A DNA stretch of 5,356 nucleotides from an uncultured Methylocystaceae bacterium (GTDB lineage Bacteria > Pseudomonadota > Alphaproteobacteria > Rhizobiales > Beijerinckiaceae), in assembly GCA_945956975.1 (NCBI GenBank), contig CAMFKC010000218.1:1-5356 (forward strand), given 5' to 3'. Shown piece after piece: positions 1 through 5,079 of the stretch. Both the position numbers and the translations under genes were made by a program. The stretch's first letter is position 1; each line of letters starts with the position of its first letter. The notes below the pieces were generated by a model. That model was given only the letters and a program-made list of their open reading frames with translations. It did not search any database and had not been told where the DNA came from.

Positions 1-255
1 CTCGCGCATTTCACCGACCTCGCCGCGCGCATCGTCGCCGTGCCGGTGTCGGGCGACCACTATGGCCGCGCGCCCGCTGATGTCGCCGAGGCCGCACGCG
101 ACCTCGGTCTGTTCGCGAGCGAATCGGCGACCATCGAGGACGCGCTGCAGCGCATCGCGCGCGAACACTGGCGCACGCCGCCGCGTATCCTCATTTGTGG
201 ATCGCTGTATCTCGCCGGCGCGGCGCTCGCGCTCAACGGCAGCGAGATCGCTTGA
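1..255 (+). CDS. folC: Bifunctional folylpolyglutamate synthase / dihydrofolate synthase, C-terminal fragment
   Basis: Only the last 84 residues are present, read in frame from base 1 to the TGA at 253-255; the N-terminal and central ATP-binding domains lie outside the window. FolC adds L-glutamate to dihydropteroate and to reduced folates in the cytoplasm, producing and retaining folate cofactors. The fragment matches the C-terminal Mur-ligase-like domain: a strand ending in VAVPVSG, an alpha-helical stretch (ADVAEAARDLGL), a second helix (IEDALQRIARE), and the diagnostic closing segment RILICGSLYLAG, which is near-invariant in FolC proteins. In many alphaproteobacteria folC lies near trxA and accD. 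Here trxA is about 650 bp away on the opposite strand with a cupin gene between, so they are not co-transcribed. The stop is followed within 3 bases by a large inverted repeat that could end the transcript. Identification is firm; the start and full length cannot be seen. Confidence 0.93.
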   Translation, partial: LAHFTDLAARIVAVPVSGDHYGRAPADVAEAARDLGLFASESATIEDALQRIAREHWRTPPRILICGSLYLAGAALALNGSEIA

Positions 256-257
256 GG

Positions 258-317
258 ACCGCGAGCCTTCAGGCTCGCATGTCCAATGTGCCGTGAGCGA
301 GCCTGAAGGCTCGCGGT
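258..317. repeat. Perfect 21-bp inverted repeat made of two opposed small palindromes (REP/BIME-like)
   Basis: The left arm (258-278) and right arm (297-317) are exact reverse complements over 21 bases, separated by 18 bases. Each arm holds its own hairpin: GCGAGCC / GGCTCGC stems of 7 bp closing loops TTCA (261-278) and TGAA (297-314). The element can therefore fold as two short hairpins or one long one. It nearly fills the 68-bp gap between the convergent folC and cupin genes, where it could act as a bidirectional terminator or protect 3' ends, though no T-tract follows either side. Two inverted REP-type palindromes in a convergent gap are the layout called a BIME. Whether this one is dispersed in the genome cannot be seen here, as only this pair occurs in the window. 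No RAYT transposase is present. Confidence 0.8.
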
Positions 318-323
318 ACAGGC

Positions 324-722
324 TTACTCCGCCGCCACCTGCGGGGCGTCCACTTCGAGCGTCACGAATTCCGCTGGCGAGGTCAGTTCGAGGATCTCGA
401 CGTCGTCGCTGTGCTGGATCTCGCGGTGGCGGATGCGCGGCGGTTGCATCACCGTGCTGCCGGCCTCCAGCCGCACATGGCCGATGTCCTCGTATTCGAA
501 CTCGACCCAGCCCTTGAGGACATAGACGAACTGGAAATCGAGTTCGTGGATGTGCCACTTGCCGTGCGGGTGTTCGCCCGGAACGGCGCGGATCACGTTG
601 ACGCCGAACTTGCCTGTCGTCGCGCCGTCGTAGCCAAGATCGCGATAAGCGAAATATTGGCGCAAGCCCTGATCGAACGTCGCATCGCGGGCGTGCTGCA
701 CGTGGGTCTTCACATCGGCCAT
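324..722 (-). CDS. Small single-domain cupin protein of unknown function
   Basis: A 132-residue soluble protein with no signal peptide or membrane segment. The conserved beta-barrel core is visible. Cupin motif 1 reads WHIHELDFQFVYVLKG (residues 56-71), with H57 and H59 as likely metal ligands and Q64 in the place of the usual glutamate. Motif 2 runs from about L85 to L113 with LEAGSTVMQPP and then H99 as the third histidine. Three histidines suggest a mononuclear metal site, but metal and substrate cannot be told from sequence. The length is typical of standalone cupins. The ATG at 722 is well supported: GGAGG (complement of 729-733) lies 6 bases upstream. The gene is convergent with folC and sits downstream of trxA on the same strand, but a terminator at 851-877 separates them, so it probably uses its own promoter. 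Similar proteins occur in Bradyrhizobium-like genomes as hypothetical cupins (from memory). An enzymatic, sugar-binding or regulatory role is possible; none is assigned. Confidence 0.9.
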   Translation of the reverse strand: MADVKTHVQHARDATFDQGLRQYFAYRDLGYDGATTGKFGVNVIRAVPGEHPHGKWHIHELDFQFVYVLKGWVEFEYEDIGHVRLEAGSTVMQPPRIRHREIQHSDDVEILELTSPAEFVTLEVDAPQVAAE

Positions 723-759
723 TCGTTTCCTCCCGCGCTCGCGCGTTTTTGCCGCGCAC

Positions 760-787
760 AGGATAGGTTTCCGCTGGAGACGCGCAA
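760..787 (-). promoter_or_regulatory. Possible promoter of the cupin gene
   Basis: Reading leftward, TTGCGC (complement of 782-787) and TATCCT (complement of 760-765) are spaced by 16 bases, a fair but imperfect match to a housekeeping sigma factor promoter. Transcription would begin about 30 bases before the cupin ATG, leaving room for the GGAGG ribosome site. It lies downstream of the trxA terminator, as expected if the cupin gene is transcribed separately. This is pattern matching only. Confidence 0.3.
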
Positions 788-812
788 GCGTTGGCTTTGG
801 CCTTGCCGCCTT

Positions 813-838
813 CCCATCGCCCGCGCGAAGCGGGAGGG
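813..838. repeat. Interrupted GC-rich hairpin between cupin and trxA
   Basis: CCCGC (820-824) pairs with GCGGG (830-834) around a 5-base loop, and CCC (813-815) can pair with GGG (836-838) past unpaired bases. It has no T-tract, so it is not a second intrinsic terminator. The look, CTTCCC on one side and GGGAGG on the other, resembles intergenic palindromes often dispersed in alphaproteobacterial genomes, but only one copy is in the window. Confidence 0.3.
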
Positions 839-850
839 GCCGACCCGCCC

Positions 851-877
851 AAACAAAAGGGCCGCTCGCGCGGCCCT
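851..877 (-). terminator. Rho-independent terminator of trxA
   Basis: On the leftward transcript an 8-bp perfect stem (AGGGCCGC / GCGGCCCT, window positions 870-877 and 858-865) closes a four-base GCGA loop of the stable GNRA class, followed at once by TTTGTTT. It begins 25 bases after the trxA stop codon. This separates trxA from the downstream cupin gene. Confidence 0.9.
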
Positions 878-902
878 CTGCAACTTGCGATGTTTCGCCG
901 GA

Positions 903-1223
903 TCAGACCGACGAATTGATCCACTTCACGAGTTCGCCCTTCGGCGCCGCGCCAACCTTCTGGGCGGCGAGCTTGCCGTCCTTGAAGAGCATCAGCGTGG
1001 GGATCGAGCGAATGCCGAGCTTGCCGGCCACGCCGGGGTTCTCGTCGACGTTGACCTTGGCGATCTTGATCTTGCCCTGCATTTCGGTCGCGATTTCCTC
1101 GAGCGAGGGGCCGATCATCTTGCAGGGGCCGCACCATTCCGCCCAGAAATCGACGACGACGGGCTCATTGGATTTGAGAACGTCGGCTTCGAAGCTGGCG
1201 TCCGTGACTTTCGAAGTAGCCAT
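903..1223 (-). CDS. trxA: Thioredoxin 1
   Basis: A complete 106-residue cytoplasmic thioredoxin, the usual family length. It reduces disulfides in target proteins (such as ribonucleotide reductase, peroxidases and methionine sulfoxide reductases) and is itself reduced by NADPH-thioredoxin reductase. The active site is WCGPC at residues 30-34 (redox cysteines C31 and C34), preceded by the buried acid D25 in VVVDFWAEWCGPC. The cis-proline is P75 in RSIPT, and the C-terminal KDGKLAAQKVGA strand-turn segment is present. There is no signal peptide. The ATG at 1223 has an AGAGG-type ribosome site (complement of 1229-1233) 5 bases upstream. It appears monocistronic, with a promoter at 1269-1297 and a strong terminator at 851-877. 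In many relatives trxA follows addA; here the upstream gene on the same strand is a GGDEF-EAL protein, so that linkage is absent. The identification is secure. Confidence 0.98.
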   Translation of the reverse strand: MATSKVTDASFEADVLKSNEPVVVDFWAEWCGPCKMIGPSLEEIATEMQGKIKIAKVNVDENPGVAGKLGIRSIPTLMLFKDGKLAAQKVGAAPKGELVKWINSSV

Positions 1224-1268
1224 AACAGCCTCTTGGGGGCGCGGAGACGTCCACGCCGTTGGGCAGGG

Positions 1269-1297
1269 AACCTAGGAACGCGCCACGATTCCGTCAA
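1269..1297 (-). promoter_or_regulatory. Likely trxA promoter
   Basis: Reading leftward, TTGACG (complement of 1292-1297) stands 17 bases before TAGGTT (complement of 1269-1274). The -35 is a near-consensus match (5 of 6) and the -10 is weak (3 of 6), as is common in alphaproteobacterial promoters. The start site would be about 35-40 bases upstream of the trxA ATG. Confidence 0.5.
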
Positions 1298-1344
1298 GCT
1301 GGGCGCACGTGAACCTTTAGTCACGATTCCGGCGCCGCATTTCG

Positions 1345-1365
1345 AAAAAACTTCAAATATATGAA
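1345..1365 (-). terminator. Weak candidate terminator of the GGDEF-EAL gene
   Basis: Downstream of the GGDEF-EAL stop, the leftward strand has TTCA and TGAA (complements of 1362-1365 and 1352-1355) around six bases, then a G and a run of six T (complement of 1345-1350). Flanking AAA/TTT could lengthen the stem with a bulged G. The stem is short and A/T-only in places, so termination would be weak. It sits in the most AT-rich patch of the window: 10 of 40 bases are G or C at 1341-1380. The same 14 bases form a near-palindrome and could instead be a regulator site. Confidence 0.3.
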
Positions 1366-1390
1366 TTTACTGATGTTACGGCGGATGTCG

Positions 1391-3367
1391 TCAGGCGGCC
1401 GCCCCGACCGAAAGCGTCGCCCTGATCGTCTCCGCATCCTGCGGGCGCGAGATCAGGTAGCCCTGTCCGAGCGTACAACCCGCGAGTTTGACGAAGTCGA
1501 ATTGCGCAGGGGTCTCGATTCCCTCCGCCGTCACGTCGAGATCGAGCGAGCGGGCGAGATGGGACACCGCCTGGATGATCGCTTGGTTCTTGCGTTCCGG
1601 CAGGCCGGCGATGAAGGAGCGGTCGATCTTCAGCCCTGTGACGGGCAGACGCCGGATATGATCGAACGAAGAAAATCCTGTCCCGAAATCGTCGAGCACG
1701 ACGCGAACGCCGCGCTCGTGCAGGCGCTCCACCGCGCGCGTTGCGCCGCCGGCTGCGGCGAGAACGGCCGACTCGGTGACCTCCAGATGCAGGCGGCGCG
1801 CCGAAAGGCCGGCCGCGCGCAGGGCTCCCTCGACAATCGCCATGATGGACTCGTCGCAAATCTGCTCCGGCGACACGTTGACCGCAACGCCGACGTGCTC
1901 CGGCCAGCGACCCGCCTCGCGGCAGGCCTCATACATGATCCATTCTCCGAGCTCATGGATCAGCCCGACCTGTTCTGCAATGGTGACGAATTGAACCGGC
2001 GGCACGAGTCCGCGTTCGGGGTGCCGCCAGCGCGCCAGCGCCTCGTTCGAGGCGATGCGGCCCGTCGACAGGTCCTGGATCGGCTGGAACTGCAGGAAGA
2101 ATTCCTGCCGCCGCAAGGCGACCTTCAAATCCTGCGCCAGAGCGCGGCGGTCGCTCATTGCGCGGTTGTCGCCATGCGCGAAGAGATGAAAGGCGCCGCT
2201 GCGCTCGCGCTTGGCTGCATATAGCGCCGCGTCCGCCCGGGTGACGAGCGCGCGCGGCGTCGCGCCGTCGGTCGGCGCAAGCGCGACGCCGACGCTGGCG
2301 CGGCATTCCAGGCTGCACGCTTCGAGCGTGAACACGCCCTCGAAAGCGCCCGACAGACGGTCGGCCAGCGCCGCCGCGTCCGCGGAGGAGGCAATGCCGC
2401 GGGCGATCATCACGAACTCGTCGCCGCCGAGCCGGGCAAGCAGGTCGCCTTCGCGCAGGCAAAGGGAGAGGCGGCCCGCCATCTGTTTCAGTAGCTGGTC
2501 GCCGGCCATGTGCCCGTGCCGGTCGTTGACGACCTTGAAATCGTCGAGGTCGATGTAAAGCACCGCGAACCGCTCGCCATAGCGTTCGAGGCGCTGGCAG
2601 GCGGCGTCCAGGGCGCTTTCGAAAGCGATCCGGTTGGGCAGGCCGGTCAGCGGATCATGGCGCGCCTGGGCCTCCGCGCTCGCCTGCGCGAGCACGCGCA
2701 CTGCGAATTGCTTGCCATGCGCCAATGCGGCGAGAACTGTCGCGAGGCTGTAGCTGAGCAGCAGTGGCGCGATGAAATATTCGCGTGGTTCGTCAGCGCC
2801 GATCCAGAGGCCGATGAAACTGCCGAATGCGAGCGGCGTAGCGAAGGCGACGACGGCCTGGGGGAGCGTCGCCAGCGCCAACGAACCGCCGAACATCATG
2901 CCCGCCAGCACGCAGACGACAACGATCTGCACGTGCTCTGCATGGTCGAAGAACAGAATGGCGGCGATGCCCCAGATCGCGCCGAGGCCCGCCGCATTGA
3001 TCGTCGCGCGCCGGACCGCCTTCGGCCCGACGCTCGCGGGCGGCGAGACGCGCCGGCGGCGATACAGGCGCACCGCGACCGGCGCCCAGAAGCCGATTAG
3101 GCAGGCGAGCCAGGCGAGAGTGACGCCGGGTTCTGATCGCAGCGTGAGGGCGGCCACAAGCACTAGCCCGTTGACGAGATTGACCGCCATCATGGCCGGC
3201 GCATACCGCGCGATGACAGCAACCTGCGCGGCCCGTAGCCGGCCCATCGCATCCGGATCGGCGCCACGCGGCGGGGAGATCGAACAGGCCCGCGCGATGG
3301 CGGGACCGATTCTCAAAAGCCTGCGGCGCGTGAGCCGAACACCGGAAATCACCGAAACCCAGGCCAA
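1391..3367 (-). CDS. Membrane-anchored GGDEF-EAL protein (diguanylate cyclase / cyclic-di-GMP phosphodiesterase)
   Basis: A 658-residue inner-membrane signalling protein. About six hydrophobic segments (near residues 55-76, 82-102, 122-140, 145-166, 169-189, 198-216) form an N-terminal sensor of no family I can name. A short linker leads to a GGDEF domain (about 235-400) and an EAL domain (about 407-645). GGDEF is intact at 314-318, with metal and substrate residues D273 and N281 in the IDLDDFK...ND segment. The product-inhibition site RxxD is R305-D308, five residues before GGDEF. The EAL domain keeps E442 of EAL, N497, E529, D559-D560 (DDFGTG), K580, E615 and Q635, the expected catalytic set. 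Synthesis and hydrolysis of c-di-GMP are both plausible; which dominates is unknown. The start is uncertain. I chose TTG at 3367 because AAGGAG lies 6 bases upstream. The frame stays open to an ATG at 3469 (692 aa), but codons there are AT-rich and lack a clear ribosome site. An ATG at 3247 (618 aa) also keeps all membrane segments. The gene is divergent from dcuB. Confidence 0.93.
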   Translation of the reverse strand: MAWVSVISGVRLTRRRLLRIGPAIARACSISPPRGADPDAMGRLRAAQVAVIARYAPAMMAVNLVNGLVLVAALTLRSEPGVTLAWLACLIGFWAPVAVRLYRRRRVSPPASVGPKAVRRATINAAGLGAIWGIAAILFFDHAEHVQIVVVCVLAGMMFGGSLALATLPQAVVAFATPLAFGSFIGLWIGADEPREYFIAPLLLSYSLATVLAALAHGKQFAVRVLAQASAEAQARHDPLTGLPNRIAFESALDAACQRLERYGERFAVLYIDLDDFKVVNDRHGHMAGDQLLKQMAGRLSLCLREGDLLARLGGDEFVMIARGIASSADAAALADRLSGAFEGVFTLEACSLECRASVGVALAPTDGATPRALVTRADAALYAAKRERSGAFHLFAHGDNRAMSDRRALAQDLKVALRRQEFFLQFQPIQDLSTGRIASNEALARWRHPERGLVPPVQFVTIAEQVGLIHELGEWIMYEACREAGRWPEHVGVAVNVSPEQICDESIMAIVEGALRAAGLSARRLHLEVTESAVLAAAGGATRAVERLHERGVRVVLDDFGTGFSSFDHIRRLPVTGLKIDRSFIAGLPERKNQAIIQAVSHLARSLDLDVTAEGIETPAQFDFVKLAGCTLGQGYLISRPQDAETIRATLSVGAAA

Positions 3368-3373
3368 TTTGAG

Positions 3374-3379
3374 CTCCTT
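3374..3379 (-). promoter_or_regulatory. Ribosome binding site that favours a TTG start for the GGDEF-EAL gene
   Basis: The leftward strand reads AAGGAG here, 6 bases before the in-frame TTG at 3365-3367. It is the best Shine-Dalgarno near any of the three candidate starts (3469, 3367, 3247). Confidence 0.5.
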
Positions 3380-3430
3380 GCCCGTGGCGGACAGACAGAA
3401 TCCCTTATGGCCTGCGACAACATCAGCTAA

Positions 3431-3462
3431 ATCATAAAGCGTCTTTAACGACTTAGCGGCAA
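3431..3462 (-). promoter_or_regulatory. Tentative promoter of the GGDEF-EAL gene
   Basis: On the leftward strand TATGAT (complement of 3431-3436) is a 5-of-6 match to the -10 consensus. TTGCCG (complement of 3457-3462) is the nearest -35-like hexamer, but the 20-base spacing is too long; shifting the -10 to CTTTAT gives 17 bases with a poorer match. It lies inside the AT-rich stretch and would give a leader of roughly 55-60 bases before the TTG start. Confidence 0.25.
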
Positions 3463-3581
3463 CCCGCATTCACCAGGCCGCGATGGTTAATCAATTTCGC
3501 CGCTGGGCTGCGCCCGCCATCCCAAAATCCTTTGACGCCACGCAAGGCCTCAAGCGGCCAGTGGCCCTATCGGTTCGCGCA

Positions 3582-3600
3582 GGCGCCGGGCTTCGGCGCC
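3582..3600 (+). other. Hairpin in the dcuB leader, just before its ribosome site
   Basis: GGCGCCG (3582-3588) pairs perfectly with CGGCGCC (3594-3600) around a five-base loop. It ends 6 bases before the GAGG ribosome site. No T-tract follows, so it is not an intrinsic terminator. It may affect translation or mRNA stability, or be chance in GC-rich DNA. Confidence 0.4.
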
Positions 3601-3606
3601 GGGACC

Positions 3607-3610
3607 GAGG
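3607..3610 (+). promoter_or_regulatory. Ribosome binding site that sets the dcuB start at 3619
   Basis: GAGG lies 8 bases upstream of the ATG at 3619. The reading frame stays open back to a TTG at 3532, but the 29 extra residues there are polar and do not match the N-terminus of known Dcu carriers, while the ATG at 3619 does. Confidence 0.6.
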
Positions 3611-3618
3611 CTGCCGTC

Positions 3619-4974
3619 ATGGACCCGCTGATTCTTTCCCAGTTTCTCGTCATTCTCATCTGCCTGCTGGCAGGCGCGCATTACGGCGGCTTCGGGCTCG
3701 GCCTGATCAGCGGCGTCGGCCTCGCGGTCTTCGCCTTCGTGTTCCATCTCGCGCCCGGCAAGCCGCCGGTGGACGTGCTGCTGACGATCCTCGCCGTCAT
3801 CGCCTGCGCCTCCGTCCTGCAGACGGCCGGCGGGCTCAACGTGATGATGCGGGCGGCCGAACGGCTGCTGCGCAGCCACCCCGGCCAGATCACCATCCTC
3901 GCGCCCATCACCACATGGCTGCTGACGCTGATGTGCGGCACCGGTCACGTCGTCTACACGATGTTCCCGATCATCTACGACGTCGCGATCAAGAAGGGCA
4001 TCCGGCCGGAGCGCCCGATGGCGGTCGCCTCCGTCGCTTCGCAGATCGGCATCTGCGCCTCCCCGGTTTCCGTGGCCGTCGTTTCGATGGTGGCGATCCT
4101 CGCCGGCGCCAAGGGGCTCGAACACCCGATCGGCCTGATCCAGCTTCTCGCCATTTCCATTCCCGCCACCTTCTGCGGCGTGATCGTCGCCGCGCTCTGG
4201 AGCATGCGGCGCGGCAAGGATCTGGACGACGACAAGGAATTCCAGGCCAAGCTCACCGATCCCGAGCAGCGCGCTTTCATCTATGGCGAATCCGCGACCC
4301 TGCTCGACAAGGTCTTCCCGCGCGAAGCCTATATGGCCACCGCGATCTTCTTCGCGGCCATCGCAATCGTCGTCGTGCTCGGGGCCTTCCCGGCGCTGCG
4401 CCCGGCCTTCGCGGCGGCAGGCGGCAAAACCACGACCCTGTCGATGAACCTCGCCATCCAGATCATGATGCTGTCGGCCGGCGCGGTCATGTTCATCGCC
4501 TGCAAGGTGGACGCCAAGAAAATCCCCGACGGCGGCGTGTTCAAGGCCGGCATGGTCGCCATCGTCTCGGTCTTCGGCGTCGCCTGGATGGCCGACACGT
4601 TCTTCGAGGCGCATTTCACCGAGATCAAGAACGCGTTGGCCGGCGTCGTGAAGGTCTATCCCTGGACCTATGCGCTGGCGCTGTTCGTCGTCTCCAAGCT
4701 GGTCAACAGCCAGGCCGCCGCCATCGCCGCCATGGCGCCGCTGGGCGTGCAGCTCGGCGTCGACCCCAAAGTCATGCTGGCGCTGCTGCCGGCGTCCTAC
4801 GGCTATTTCATCCTGCCGACCTATGCGAGCGACCTCGCCTGCATCGGCTTCGACCGCTCCGGCACCACCCGGATCGGAAAATTCGTGATCAACCACAGCT
4901 TCATCATCCCCGGCCTGATCGGGGTGGGAACCGCCTGCGCGGTGGGCATGGTTCTGGTCAAGCTGTTCTACTGA
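3619..4974 (+). CDS. dcuB: Anaerobic C4-dicarboxylate transporter, DcuB type
   Basis: A 451-residue inner-membrane carrier, close to the 446 residues of E. coli DcuB, which exchanges fumarate, malate or aspartate for succinate during fumarate respiration. From memory, long stretches align with E. coli DcuB rather than DcuA: HLAPGKPPVDV (43-53), CGTGHVVYT (106-114), IIYDVAIKKGIRPERPM (118-134), ASPVSVAVVSMVA (147-159), RGKDLDDDKEFQ (198-209), YGESATLLDK (222-231) and FDRSGTTRIGKFVINHSF (411-428). Roughly ten to twelve hydrophobic segments are spread along the chain, with a hydrophilic central loop at about 195-235. K360, D412 and T416-T417 lie in the regions that in E. coli DcuB are linked to regulatory interplay with the sensor DcuS; no DcuS/DcuR gene is visible here. 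The ATG at 3619 aligns with the family start and has GAGG 8 bases upstream. The gene is monocistronic, ending in a strong terminator. Aerobic uptake of aspartate or C4 acids is an alternative role. Confidence 0.93.
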   Translation: MDPLILSQFLVILICLLAGAHYGGFGLGLISGVGLAVFAFVFHLAPGKPPVDVLLTILAVIACASVLQTAGGLNVMMRAAERLLRSHPGQITILAPITTWLLTLMCGTGHVVYTMFPIIYDVAIKKGIRPERPMAVASVASQIGICASPVSVAVVSMVAILAGAKGLEHPIGLIQLLAISIPATFCGVIVAALWSMRRGKDLDDDKEFQAKLTDPEQRAFIYGESATLLDKVFPREAYMATAIFFAAIAIVVVLGAFPALRPAFAAAGGKTTTLSMNLAIQIMMLSAGAVMFIACKVDAKKIPDGGVFKAGMVAIVSVFGVAWMADTFFEAHFTEIKNALAGVVKVYPWTYALALFVVSKLVNSQAAAIAAMAPLGVQLGVDPKVMLALLPASYGYFILPTYASDLACIGFDRSGTTRIGKFVINHSFIIPGLIGVGTACAVGMVLVKLFY

Positions 4975-4995
4975 CAGGGTCTTTGGTCAGCGCAG

Positions 4996-5030
4996 GGCGG
5001 CCGCTTCCGGCAGGGGGCGGCCGCCTTTTT
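4996..5030 (+). terminator. Rho-independent terminator of dcuB
   Basis: A perfect 9-bp stem (GGCGGCCGC at 4996-5004 with GCGGCCGCC at 5017-5025) closes a 12-base loop and is followed immediately by five T (5026-5030). It starts 21 bases after the dcuB stop and isolates lepA from dcuB transcription. Confidence 0.9.
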
Positions 5031-5043
5031 GGGGCCCGCCGCC

Positions 5044-5072
5044 TTTCATTCCGGGTTAACCACTGCTATTGC
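5044..5072 (+). promoter_or_regulatory. Possible lepA promoter with extended -10, very close to the start codon
   Basis: TTTCAT (5044-5049) and TATTGC (5067-5072) are 17 bases apart, and TG at 5064-5065 gives an extended -10 arrangement. The hexamers are modest matches. The terminator at 4996-5030 means lepA needs a promoter in the 49 bases before its ATG, and this is the best candidate. Its start site would fall at or next to the ATG at 5080. Confidence 0.35.
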
Positions 5073-5079
5073 GCGGCCC

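Larger units (their letters stand above)
3368..3618. other. Divergent intergenic region between the GGDEF-EAL gene and dcuB
   Basis: If the TTG start at 3367 is right, these 251 bases hold both promoters. The half nearer the GGDEF-EAL gene (about 3410-3500) is clearly richer in A and T than the neighbouring genes and contains TTAACCAT on the minus strand at 3483-3490, resembling a CtrA half-site. The half nearer dcuB is GC-rich and carries a 7-bp hairpin. I find no good -35/-10 pair for dcuB and no complete FNR/FixK box. Confidence 0.5.

Noticed and set aside
411..1364. A 317-codon plus-strand frame across the cupin and trxA genes
   Set aside because: It is antisense to two well-identified genes and runs through the trxA terminator; low-complexity composition and no recognisable domain.
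3480..3495. Possible FNR/FixK box upstream of dcuB
   Set aside because: Only one half-site (ATCAA in TTAATCAA, or TTGAT on the other strand) is present; the partner half at the required 4-base spacing does not match.
3532..3537. TTGACG as a -35 element for dcuB
   Set aside because: No acceptable -10 hexamer occurs 15-19 bases downstream.
3532..3618. N-terminal extension of dcuB from a TTG at 3532
   Set aside because: The 29 added residues are polar, have no counterpart in Dcu carriers, and lack a ribosome site; the ATG at 3619 has GAGG and aligns with the family start.
3550..4896. A 448-codon open frame on the minus strand opposite dcuB
   Set aside because: It is rich in D, E, H, G and R with no domain or membrane pattern, as expected for the antisense of a GC3-biased membrane protein gene; dcuB on the other strand is certain.
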